This document shows positions 1 through 8,740 of a stretch of 64,000 bases of DNA, piece by piece. Each line of letters begins with the position of its first letter. Position 1 is the first letter of the stretch. Where the stretch lies: positions 372,001 through 436,000 of the forward strand of contig NZ_CP031088.1 of NCBI RefSeq assembly GCF_003339775.1. Reading direction: 5' to 3'. Source of the DNA: Spiroplasma phoeniceum P40 (lineage in GTDB: Bacteria; Bacillota_I; Bacilli_A; Mycoplasmatales; Mycoplasmataceae). The notes beneath the pieces were generated by a model. It was not told the origin of the DNA and did not search any database. It saw only the letters and a program-made list of their open reading frames with translations. The translations under genes and the position numbers were made by a program.

Positions 1-84
1 TACCATATAATGATTTTTTTCTCCCAATAACTTACTAACAGTTGATTTCCCTACTCCAACAACTCCTGCTAATGTAATCCGCAT
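1..84 (-). CDS. deoxynucleoside kinase, 5' end only
   Basis: Only the first 28 codons are in the window. They begin with ATG after a good AAGGAG ribosome site and contain a Walker A loop, GVVGVGKST, at residues 7-15. This N-terminus fits the mollicute deoxyadenosine/deoxyguanosine kinases, which phosphorylate salvaged deoxynucleosides in the cytoplasm. Cytidylate kinase is the other P-loop kinase often found beside scpAB and rluB, but its N-terminus normally reads differently (IDGPAGSGKS). The gene continues off the left edge, so the lid and substrate motifs cannot be checked. Confidence 0.6.
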   Translation of the reverse strand, partial: MRITLAGVVGVGKSTVSKLLGEKNHYMV

Positions 85-120
85 TGTTTTTTCTCCTTTA
101 TTTTATTTTTAAGTGTGATG

Positions 121-837
121 CTATTCCAAAAAACGTTTAATTTCTTTAGGTTTTAAATAACGTCATTCACCAGGCTTTAATGTTTCATCTAATTGTAAAA
201 ACCGATTGCAATTCGTTTTAATTTAATAACTTCATATTCTAATGCTTGTATCATTTTTTAAACTTGATGTTTTCTGCCTTCATGAATTGTTAATAGAAGA
301 ATCGAAACATTTTTTGCTTCTTCATATTTTACTAATTTTGCTTGCGCTTTGCTTGTTATAATTCCTGGTTCAATTTCAAGTCCTGTTGCTAATTTTTGTA
401 GTTGTTGTTTTGAAAAATAACCAGAAACCAAAACATGATATGTCTTATTAAATATGACTTGGGTGTATAATAATATTAGTAAATTCTCCATCATTAGTCA
501 ATAGCAAAAGCGAACTAGTATCATAGTCTAAACGACCCACCGGATAAATTCGCTCTGAAACACCTTTAACATAGTTTAAAACTGTTTTGCGATGTTGCGG
601 GATAACATCGTTGAAACACAATTTCGTGGTTTATTCAACATCAAATAAACTTTATTTGCATTTTCATTCGTAAGGATTTGATTGTTTATCTGTATTTGAT
701 CATTTTTGCTAACTTTAGTACCCAACGTTGTTACCACAATATTATTAACTTTAACTTGTCCTTGAATAATTAATTCTTCTGCTTTTCGTCGTGAACAATA
801 ACCTTTTGCTGCAATAACTTTTTTGTAAGCGTTCCAT
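121..837 (-). pseudogene. rluB: rluB, 23S rRNA pseudouridine synthase, inactivated
   Basis: Pieces in all three frames assemble into an RluB/RsuA-type pseudouridine synthase. They include an S4-like N-terminus (KGYCSRRKAEELI), the catalytic region YPVGRLDYDTSSLLLLTNDG with its Asp, and a C-terminus ending LKPKEIKRFLE. At least five lesions separate them: an extra A in the run right after codon 6, a shift after the NCVST stretch, a shift after IIIHPSH, an in-frame TAA after HEGRKHQV, and a missing base before QLDETLKPG. The start overlaps the scpB stop by one base (TAATG), which shows it was once part of the scpA-scpB operon. It cannot give a functional enzyme as sequenced. Confidence 0.85.
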
Positions 838-1385
838 TATTTAAATAAATCCTGCTCTTTTTCTATCACAGTTTCCTTAATTTGTGGTAAATCTGCTAAA
901 GAAGTTAAATTAAAAACTTTTAAAAATTCTTCAGTAATATTATATGTCATTGGTTTCCCTGGTAATTCGCTTTTACCAACTTCATCAATTAAATCACGTG
1001 CGCGTAATTTGTTAATAACACTGTCAGAATTAACTCCCCGTAACTCTTCAATTTCTGGTTTACTAATTGGTCCACGATAGGCAATAATTGCTAATGTTTC
1101 TAATGCTGCTTGTGATAAACGTGCTTCTATTTTATTATTAGCTAATTTTAAATAAAATTGATAATATTCTTGCTTTGTTGCTAAGCGATATTTATCAGCA
1201 AAAGATGTTATTGTTAATCCACGATTATTATTAGTTTGATATTCTACTTTTAATTTTGCTAAAACCTCCTCACACTCAGGAACAGAAATTTCAAGAATAT
1301 GAGCAATTTCTTTTAAATTAATTCCTTCATCACCGCTGATAAATAATAGTCCTTCTAAAACGGCCATTTTTTCATTTAAATTCAT
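837..1385 (-). CDS. scpB: segregation and condensation protein B
   Basis: This 182-residue protein is a normal-length ScpB. The central ETLAIIAYRGPISKPEIEEL stretch (about residues 94-113) is the family signature, inside two winged-helix domains. ScpB forms the kleisin regulatory part of the SMC-ScpA-ScpB condensin that compacts and segregates the nucleoid. It lies directly behind scpA, five bases after its stop, so the pair is co-translated in the usual way. The reading frame is intact even though the next gene downstream (rluB) is destroyed. Confidence 0.93.
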   Translation of the reverse strand: MNLNEKMAVLEGLLFISGDEGINLKEIAHILEISVPECEEVLAKLKVEYQTNNNRGLTITSFADKYRLATKQEYYQFYLKLANNKIEARLSQAALETLAIIAYRGPISKPEIEELRGVNSDSVINKLRARDLIDEVGKSELPGKPMTYNITEEFLKVFNLTSLADLPQIKETVIEKEQDLFK

Positions 1386-1390
1386 CTAAT

Positions 1391-2152
1391 TTAATTCCCC
1401 TTTTTCTGTAAGTATGGTCTAATGTAAATTGCTTCTAAATGTTGGTATTGCTCAATTTCAATTTTTTGATGACGAGCTAAATCTAACAAAGCAATAAAAC
1501 AAGAAACAAAAACTTGTAATGATAAAGTAAAATTAACTAGCAATTCTTCTAATGTTCATTCTTTATCATCTTGCGCTAATAATGCCATAATTCGCTCCGC
1601 CATTTCTTCTAGAGAAACTTCAGTAATAACAACATTTGATTCTAATGGTTTTGCTGCATTAATTCGTTCTAACATTTTTAAAAAACTATTAGTTAATTTA
1701 TCAATATTAATTTTTGGCGATAATGGTAAATATTCTTCTTTAATTTGATTTCCTTTAATAATTGTTCGTGGTTTTGACAAATAGCGAATTCCCTCTTGAT
1801 GTTGATATTTAAAATATTGACTAACTTCTTTAATTTTTTTATATTCTAGTAAACGATTAATTAGTTCATCACGAGCATCTTTTTCATAATTATCAGCAAT
1901 TTCAACTTCTTCTTTTGGTAACACTAATTTTGTTTTTGTCTCAACTAAATAACTTGCCATTGTTAAATATTCTGATGCAATTTCAATATTTAATTGTTCC
2001 ATTTCTCTAATATACGCTAAAAATTGATCAGTAATTTCTGTCAATTTAATTGCAAAAAGGTCCATCTCCTTTTCTTTAACTAAATGCAACAATAAATCTA
2101 ATGGTCCTGAAAAATTATCAATTTTTACTTCATATCGCGGCAAATTTAACAT
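1391..2152 (-). CDS. scpA: segregation and condensation protein A
   Basis: The kleisin subunit of the bacterial condensin, 253 residues. The N-terminus carries the ScpA signature FSGPLDLLLHLVKEKEMDL at about residues 13-31, which binds the SMC head. The C-terminal winged helix includes EEMAERIMALL and continues through a TGA read as Trp at 1556-1558 (EWTLEELLVNF), where a standard-code translation stops early. The stop is TAA at 1391-1393. A GGGAGAG ribosome site precedes the ATG. It is the first gene of the scpA-scpB-(rluB) unit. Confidence 0.93.
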
Positions 2153-2389
2153 TTTTTCTCTCCCATGTTTATTTTCTTAGTTAATAATAACACTATTTTA
2201 AAAAAAATTAAAGATATGAATCCTGTAAATGCAAGCAGTAATTTTTTTTCTTTTTATCCTTAATAGTAACATCATTTTTCGAAAATGCAACTCTTTTTTA
2301 AAAATAATAAAATATTTTATAAATATAGCTTAATTTAACCATATTTAATCACACTAAAAAATCATTTATTAAATTTTACACAAATAAAT
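2153..2389. other. gene-free AT-rich gap upstream of scpA
   Basis: About 240 bases of extremely AT-rich DNA lie between the scpA start and the transposase remnant. It should hold the scpA promoter on the minus strand, but no confident -35/-10 pair stands out from the background. No conserved ORF or clear hairpin terminator was seen. Confidence 0.4.
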
Positions 2390-2953
2390 TTATATAAAAT
2401 TCTCTAAAAATAAATCTTTTGCTGTTCTTCAATTCAAAATAGGCCTTATTTTTTCATTTATAACATTAACTACTCAATCTATTTTTTGTTGACTAACATT
2501 ATTAAAATCAGTTCCCTTAGGAAATCAGTGTCTTAATTCACTATTCATATATTCAATTAAAGGTTTTTGTGTTGGTGATGCTGGATCACAAAAATAAACA
2601 TGTGTCTCAGCAAATATTTCCAGTTCTCTTCATTTACTAAATTCTTTTCCTCTGTCAGTTATTATGCCTTTAATTTTCCCAATTAAATTATTATTTATAA
2701 CAATATCTTTAAATTTTATTAAAACATCATTAGCAGTATTATTTTTTAATTTCATTACAAAATAATTTTTACTTGATTGTTCAACTAAAAATAAATTACT
2801 AGATTGATGGTCTTTTCCAACGACTGTATCAATTTTGAATCAACCAATATCAAATTTTTTATTTTCAATACAAATACAAATTAACTGTTTTTCGAATAAA
2901 GCTAGAATAATATATTTTCCGTTTTTGATTATATTTATCTTTTTTCATAAAAT
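2390..2953 (-). pseudogene. IS30-type transposase, C-terminal part
   Basis: An open frame (TGA as Trp) encodes the catalytic core and C-terminus of an IS30-family DDE transposase. The three acidic sites appear as FKIDTVVGKDHQ, KGIITDRGKEF and KPLIEYMNSELRHWFPKGTDF, with the end at ENFI. SpV1-type plectroviruses and S. citri chromosomes carry transposases of this kind. The N-terminal helix-turn-helix half is missing, because the frame runs straight into the end of the RuvC-like phage gene. The element is therefore truncated and presumably inactive. Confidence 0.75.
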
Positions 2954-2955
2954 TA

Positions 2956-3468
2956 TTAAATCCTTTCATAATTAGCAATAATAATTGCATCTCGTAAATG
3001 ATTACTTATTTTTTCATTATTATAAAATCAACCTTTACCATATTGATAAGTTAAATTAGTATCTTTATCATATTTTCATACGCAACTATCATTATATTTA
3101 CTTAAATTTTCCATATTTTTAACAACAGATTTAGTATAGCGTGGAGATACTCAATTAAAATTAATTTGTAAATCATTTAATTTATTTTCTAATGCACCAA
3201 GCAAACGCAATAAATCGTCTCTATCTTTACTAGCATTAGCATTTGTTGGTAAACAATTTTCAATATTAAATTCATAATTCATTTCATATCAATTTTCATA
3301 TCTAAATACAAATTCAGGAAATGCATCTATTATAAACTCTAAATGTTTTAATCAACTAGCGTATATAATTTTAATTTTTCAAATAACTTTATTGTTTTCT
3401 AATGCAACAATAGCAGTAGTACCAGTATCTGATGGGTCAATACCTATTTTTATTGCCATTTTGCTCAT
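2956..3468 (-). CDS. phage RuvC-like endonuclease
   Basis: This ORF of about 170 residues looks like a RuvC/RNase H-fold Holliday junction resolvase. Near the N-terminus it has KIGIDPSDTGTTAIVALEN, which matches the first catalytic Asp motif of RuvC (GIDPG.TGTG). A mid-protein Glu (EFNIENCLP) and a C-terminal SNHLRDAIIIANY resemble the H/D..D pair that closes the RuvC site (HVADALAIA). The start MSKMAIK follows an AGGA site and overlaps the stop of the RecT-like gene upstream, so the two are translationally coupled. Nuclease function is inferred from motifs only. Other RNase H-fold enzymes remain possible. Confidence 0.6.
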
Positions 3469-3470
3469 TC

Positions 3471-4295
3471 CTAATCTCATTCATTATTAACTGCTGGTAC
3501 TACATTTGAAATATCTTCTTCTTTAACGACATTATCAGCTATTTCTGTATAAGACGGGGGGTACTTTATTATATTATTTGATAAGGGTTCATCGCTAATT
3601 TGCCCCTTATTTTTGGCGAAATCAATATCTTTAAATGAAATATATTCAAAATTACCATCTTCTTTAATTTCTTTTTCGTCTAAATCAATATCACTAATAT
3701 CTATTCCTAATTCTTGTGCTAATTTACAATATAATTTTGCTTCAACCATTTCTTTTGGTCATTTATTTCAAGGTGAATATTCACTATTTCCACTTGGACT
3801 ACTATTTTTTAATCTTTCAATATCTGCTTTTCTTAATAAAATACCTTGATAATTACCATTTTTATCTTTTGCAAAAGCATAAGCACCAATAATTTCATTA
3901 AAATCACTCGTATTTGTATTAAAATTAATTTCATGTATTTTAGGACAAGAATTTATAGCATCTCATTCAAATTTTTCACCTTTAAATATAATTGATTTTC
4001 GTGGACTATATCCTGCTTCTTCAATTATTCTACAATAAACTTTACTATCAATTACAGTAGTTAATTTATTTTTAAACGGAATAATATTAAAATCTTTACC
4101 AAAAATTAATCCTTTATTACTTAATTTAATAATTCCTAATGCTGTTATTTTTGCATTATCAACATTATTAACTAATTGCATATAATTTTGTCCATTTTTC
4201 ATTTTTAATTCTTCAAGTGCTAAAATATTTTCTTTTAAATATTTATCATTAACTTTTAATTCATATTTAATAATTGCACCTTTAATATATTTCAA
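3471..4295 (-). CDS. recT: phage RecT-type single-strand annealing protein
   Basis: About 274 residues, continuous when TGA is Trp. The order of motifs follows the RecT family: GLIFGKDFNIIPFKNKLTT, then IIEEAG, IIFKGEKFEWD, a central DFNEIIGAYAFAKDKNGNY, ILLRKADIERLK, and a late SPWNKWPKEMVEAKLYCKLA box that matches the family's PW...EM..K.. segment. RecT proteins anneal complementary single strands during phage recombination and replication. The C-terminal 80 residues are acidic and low in complexity. The first in-frame start is a TTG at 4295 with no ribosome site, and an inverted-repeat junction lies just upstream, so the true N-terminus may have been cut off. Confidence 0.7.
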
Positions 4296-4312
4296 AAGCA
4301 GATTAAAAGAAA

Positions 4313-4740
4313 TGACACCAGACGAACAACCTTTTAATCAAGTTGATAATAAGTATTATTATGTCGTATGGCGTAGTGAAAAAAAAAAAAAAAAAATGAA
4401 GAATTGCTAAATTTAAAAATAGTATTAAAGTAAACGATAGTATAATTATTGATTTACAAGATAATAATAGACTTAGACTTGGAAAATTTGGTCATTTAAT
4501 GATAAATTCTGGTGGTTTTTTTGAGGTGAAGCCCCAAGATGGGATATTGAAAAAATTAAATATGTTTACCGTTGAAATGGAGGAGAAGAGTGATCGCCGA
4601 TATTAACATATGATGGTGGGATGATTAAATTTTGGGTATGAAAAGATTTTAAAACATGAGATAAGGCACAGCGTGGTATTGTGACAACAGCTGCTATTGG
4701 TTTGCTATCGTTTGGAAGTTGAGAACAATTAATTTGATAA
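4313..4740 (+). pseudogene. plectrovirus surface-protein gene, C-terminal copy with membrane anchor
   Basis: This plus-strand piece is a near copy of the secreted-protein gene at 5258-5770, in inverted orientation. Both share VDNKYY, VVWRSE, NSIKVNDSIIIDLQDNNRL and VYRWNGGEE. After GGEE this copy continues differently, through WSPILTYDGGMIKFWVWKD to a hydrophobic tail (TTAAIGLLSFGSWEQLIW). An 18-A run at 4379-4396 and a T run one base short near 4521-4527 break the frame. The signal peptide half is missing. A C-terminal anchor would suit a pIII-like minor coat protein, but that role is inferred. Confidence 0.55.
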
Positions 4741-4765
4741 TAAGGAAAATAAAAAAAAAAAAAAA

Positions 4766-5028
4766 ATGAATGAGACTATTTTAGAAATTATTGTTTTGGT
4801 TATATAACTTTTTACTGGTGGAACAACCGGCATAACGGCAACTATTTTGAGTAAAAACAACAAAAAATCAGAGATGAAAATAAAGAATTAAAAGAAAAAA
4901 TAAATGATATTAAAATTGAAATTAATAATATTAATACAAAATTAGATGTTATTACAATCATAAATAACAATAAAATAAATATCAGACAAAAAAAGGATGG
5001 TAATAAAAATGAAAAAGAAAAAAACTAA
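4766..5028 (+). pseudogene. small phage membrane protein, broken
   Basis: An ORF begins ATG (MNETILEIIVLVI) after an AAGGAAAAT site and a 16-A tract. It has one hydrophobic segment, LFTGGTTGITATIL, followed by a charged coiled-coil-like tail (ELKEKINDIKIEINNINTKL). An in-frame TAA after residue 13 and a +1 shift after SKNNKK interrupt it. Its layout matches the small membrane ORFs that sit next to the coat-protein genes in Spiroplasma plectroviruses. I do not recognise a specific family. Confidence 0.45.
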
Positions 5029-5220
5029 GTTATTTTTTTACGATTAGCATATTGAATAGTTCACGGTTTAACATTGGGATTGCCAATTTTATTCACTGAA
5101 ATTAATAAACTAATGCTAAAACTAAAAGAAAAAATTAATAAAGAATGTATTTTGTTAGATGAAAATAAAGAAGATAATATTAACGAAATAATTAAAAAAA
5201 ATGATGAAAAAGAAAATTAA
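5009..5220 (+). pseudogene. small phage protein with one hydrophobic segment, frameshifted
   Basis: It starts ATG AAA AAG AAA after an AAGGATGG site, overlapping the end of the previous ORF. The frame then shifts in a seven-T run, and the rest reads LRLAYWIVHGLTLGLPILFT followed by a charged tail ending NDEKEN. One more T would restore a single frame of about 70 residues. It resembles plectrovirus small structural or assembly proteins in size and hydrophobicity, but the family is unknown. Confidence 0.45.
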
Positions 5221-5227
5221 ATAAATT

Positions 5228-5258
5228 AAAAAAAGCAATTTTTATTAAATTGCTTTTT
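5228..5258. terminator. bidirectional hairpin terminator
   Basis: AGCAATTT and AAATTGCT form a stem around a short loop, with A runs before and T runs after. It therefore works in both directions, between the plus-strand phage ORFs and the minus-strand secreted-protein gene whose stop lies at its edge. Confidence 0.8.
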
Positions 5259-5770
5259 TATTTATCCTTAACTTTTAAATTGCCATCATTATCAACAACT
5301 AAATCAGATAAATTTTCTTCTCCTCCATTTCAACGGTAAACATATTTGATTTTTTCAATATCCCATCTTGGGACTTCACCTCAAAAAAAACCACCAGAAT
5401 TTATCATTAAATAACCAAATTTTCCAAGTCTAAGTCTATTATTATCTTGTAAATCAATAATTATACTATCGTTTACTTTAATACTATTTTTAAATTTAGC
5501 AATTCTTCATTTTTTATTTTTTTCACTACGCCATACAACAAAATAATATTTATTATCAACTGTATTAAATGGTTTTTCTTGTGGTGCTATTCATTCTAAG
5601 TTTTCTTTTATTTCTTTGCAATTTGTGTATATTTGGTTTTCTTTTTTTAGTTGTTGTAATTCATTTTCGTTATATTGTGGTATATTATTAAAAGCAACTA
5701 CGCTTGTTGTGCTTGTTCCTAGTAATGTAATTACTCATAAAAAAATTAATCATTTTTTGATTTTTATTAT
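5258..5770 (-). CDS. secreted plectrovirus-type protein with signal peptide
   Basis: About 170 residues. An N-terminal basic stretch followed by WLIFLWVITLLGTSTTSVVA is a clear signal peptide or membrane anchor. The mature part shares VDNKYY, NSIKVNDSIIIDLQDNNRL and VYRWNGGEE with the inverted copy at 4313-4740, but ends in a soluble tail (LKVKDK) instead of a membrane anchor. No ATG, GTG or TTG lies in frame ahead of the signal peptide. A strong AGAAGGAAGG site is instead followed by ATA ATA, so either AUA initiates or the start codon was lost. A phage coat or adsorption protein is the likely origin. Confidence 0.55.
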
Positions 5771-5783
5771 CCTTCCTTCTTTC

Positions 5784-6278
5784 TTAAACTTTTGGAATTG
5801 CTGGTAAAACAACATCAAATTCTTTTTCACCATGTGCTCTATTTTTTCCACTAATTATTATTGTAATTTTTTTGGATATTGTTAAATCAATTTCTCGCGG
5901 CTGAAGGTGATTAAAATAATCTTTAAAAGCAATTATAAAATCATCTTCTGTTAATGACTCATCAATTGTTTTAATTGATTCTAAAACTTTAGATTTTAAG
6001 GACAAAAATAATTCATATTCTTTTACTGCGTTTGGTTTATTAGCATTAATTATAATGGGAGGATTAATAGAATTAATAAATAAAATATTTTTATCAATCT
6101 TTCATTTTAGTTTTTGATTTTCATCTTTTAGTTTTTGATTTTCATCTTTTAGTTTTTGATTTTCATCTTTTAAGTTTGGTTCTGTATTATTAACTACTGG
6201 TTTTCCACAAGATATTAAATTTGTTGTTCCAGTTGTTATTAAACCTACTAAACTTAAAATACTTAATAATCTTTTCAT
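5784..6278 (-). CDS. repeat-containing lipoprotein
   Basis: A 164-residue lipoprotein. The N-terminus MKRLLSILSLVGLITTGTTN ends in a lipobox (NLISC), so Cys would be lipidated and the protein anchored on the outer face of the membrane. Three tandem copies of the heptad KDENQKL follow at about residues 38-58, predicting a short coiled-coil spacer. The C-terminal domain (FKDYFNHLQPREIDLT) is of unknown function. The ATG at 6278 is preferred over one nine bases upstream because the AAAGGAAA site sits at proper distance only for the former. One TGA codes Trp directly after the repeats. Confidence 0.65.
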
Positions 6279-6453
6279 AAAAACCATTTCCTTTCTTAAT
6301 ATTTTTTTATATAAAAATTATATAATGAATTATGCAAATTTAATGATTATTTATCAAAAATATAATTAAAATATAAATATTCAAAAATAATATTTATTTT
6401 GATAATATATTAGTAGTATAAAACAATTTTAATTTTAAGAAAGGAAATAAAAT

Positions 6454-6756
6454 ATGGTTCAAAATAAACCATCATTGAGTTTAAAAATGGACAAATATTT
6501 ACAACTTTATAAACAAAGTTATATATTATCAGTTAAGGGACTAGCTCTTTTAGAAATACTAGAAAAATTAATTCTTAAAGAAGAGGCAAAAAAAGAATAT
6601 GAAGAATTTGTTGATATAGCTGCTAAATTTATAAAAACATTGTGAGAAGAAGATAAATTAAAAAAAGAAATTAATTTTGATTTTTTAAGTAAAAATAAAA
6701 TTAATAAAATTTATAAAATTTATAAAGAATTAAAAGACAATTCAATATTATTGTAA
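6454..6756 (+). CDS. unknown 100-residue protein, probably shortened by a frameshift
   Basis: It starts at ATG after AAGAAAGGAAAT and is continuous to TAA with one TGA as Trp. The sequence is helical and charged (KGLALLEILEKLILKEEAKK). The next 110 bases in another frame read IIVNIFATSNTIKEENKISF and then GLNTKIVFDNIKKKYI before a stop, which looks like the original C-terminus displaced by a single-base change near 6750. It is divergently oriented to the lipoprotein gene. I do not recognise the family. Confidence 0.45.
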
Positions 6757-6983
6757 ATATTTTTGCTACATCAAACACCATTAAAGAAGAAAATAAAATA
6801 AGTTTTAATTTTAAAGGTTTAAATACCAAAATTGTATTTGATAATATTAAAAAAAAATATATATAAAATCAAGCAAAATTAAAAATCTTGTTTTTTTATT
6901 TTAAATTAAGATATAATATATTTGTTATAAAAAAAGTATCAAAATTGTATTAAATAATATTAAAAAAAATAAATATTTGAAAA

Positions 6984-7010
6984 ACAAGTTAAAAATAACT
7001 TGCTTTTTTT
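6984..7010 (+). terminator. hairpin terminator
   Basis: CAAGTTA-AAAA-TAACTTG forms a seven-pair stem followed by a C and a run of T. It lies between the unknown gene at 6454 and the transposase-like pseudogene. Confidence 0.7.
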
Positions 7011-7067
7011 AGTTGTTTATTTTAATGTGTGTGATGATTTATTTTTAAATCAGGAAAGGAAACAACT

Positions 7068-8401
7068 TTAAAATGGTATATTAATAATATTATTAATGGT
7101 GAAAACTTTTTTAATAAAACATATGAAGATTTGAGTAGATATGTTGTTGGAGAAATTGCATATAGGTTAGAAAAGTTAGATGATCTTATTTTTCAAAATT
7201 ATCAAAAATATGATAAATTTAAACATTATCGAGTAAAAGAAATAAGAACAAAAAACATTAATTACTTTAAAAGGTAAAATAACATTTCGCAGACGACGAT
7301 ATTATAAAATTAATCCAATAACAGGGAAAGAAGAATATATTTTTATTTTAGATGAAGTTTTAGGAATTAAAAAATGACAAAGACTGGGGAATGACGTCAA
7401 AGAAAGAATTTTATTGTTTTTAAGTGATGATAAAAAATACCGCGATATTTTAGATGCATTAGAACAAGCAAAAATTAGTTTAATGACAATTTCAAATACA
7501 ATAAAAAACGCAACAACAAACGACAAATATTATATTAATAATACCACTATTAAAATAAAAGTTCCGCATACTTTATATATTCAAATTGATGGAAATTTTC
7601 TTAAAATAGAATACGATAGAAAAAAGGTTAAAAAACACACGCCTTATTATCTACTGTTCATACTGGTTATGATCAAGAAAAATCAACCGAAAAAAGACAT
7701 GTAATTGCAAATAAGTTAGGTGTTTACGAAATAGATAATATTCCAATTTATATTTCTAAAAAAACAAAATTAACCCCTTTTGTTGTTAAATTAATACTTT
7801 TGATAATAAGTAATTATAATATTCAAGATGATACTGAAATTATGATTTTAGGTGATGGAGCAAATTGAATTAAAGGGGTTAAAAAGATATTGCAAATCGT
7901 TTTCCTAATAACAAAGTTCATTATACAATAGACAAATTTCATTTAGTAAAAAGATTTAAGGATTTATTACCCCACCGAAGAATAATTAAAGAAAATGAAG
8001 AAACTTTTAAACAAGTTGTTGATTATTTTTATAATGGAAAATATTATAAATTATTACAATGTTTAAAAGAAAGTAAGTCATTTATTCCTAGTTCTAAAAA
8101 GTTTTTAAGAGAAACAATTAACCTAATTAAAAATAACGAAGAGGGCATTAAAAATAAAACATTATGAAATAATATCGGTTGTCATATGGAGGGCGATGTT
8201 TCCCATTATGGTAAGGGGATATTTTCTAAAAAAGGAATTTATAGCGAAAAAAAAACTGTTAAAAATAAATTGAATAATAGTATGCTAAAATTAAGAAATA
8301 ATATTAAGGATTTTAAACAATCAGAAAAAACACCAGAAAATAATACTATTTTATATAATAATTTTAATAAAACTGAACAACAAAACTTACATCTTTATTA
8401 A
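7068..8401 (+). pseudogene. UPF0236 / ISLre2-type transposase, frameshifted
   Basis: Three frames join into one protein of about 440 residues of the UPF0236 family, which is now treated as the ISLre2 transposase family and is multi-copy in spiroplasmas. Landmarks are KWYINNIINGENFF at the start, ITFRRRRYYKINPITGKEEY, YIQIDGNFLK, VHTGYDQEKSTEKRHVIANK, MILGDGANWIKGVKK, NKVHYTIDKFHLVKRFKDLL and NNIGCHMEGDVSHYGKGIFS. An extra A near 7251, a missing T near 7647 and a missing A near 7884 break it. An AGGAAAGGAAA site precedes the start, but no ATG is in frame. No terminal inverted repeats were identified. Confidence 0.8.
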
Positions 8402-8542
8402 TTTTATTTTTAAGTTAAATAATTTTAATAAAAATGAATTTTTTGTTGTGATTAAATTTAAAAAAATATAAAAATTTGTTGACAATAAAATTAAACATGG
8501 TATCTTTAAATTAAGTAGGTAAATTATTTATTCCATAATTTC

Positions 8543-8740
8543 TTAAAATATATTAAATACCCTTAAATAATTTATACAATCATTTTTCTTTGTATTTAAT
8601 GCTCAATGTTCATCAGTAATTTCATCTTGTGAAACCAGGTAACTTTTACGCATTAATTCATTTAATTTATTTTCTTGATTACATTTAAAAAAATATCCTC
8701 AATATCTTTTTTTAAGACAAGTTTTATTTAAATTTTTCAT
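8543..8740 (-). CDS. unknown 65-residue protein
   Basis: A short ORF has an excellent ribosome site (GGAGGTAAAT-ATG) and is continuous only with TGA as Trp (two in-frame TGA codons). It begins MKNLNKTCLKKRYWGYFFK and is Trp/Cys/Lys-rich, with no obvious membrane segment. It lies among mobile-element remains. Function is unknown. The strong Shine-Dalgarno sequence is the main reason to accept it. Confidence 0.45.

Noticed and set aside
8470-8510. Plus-strand promoter with a perfect TTGACA
   Set aside because: The matching -10 is poor (TATCTT) and no plus-strand gene follows.
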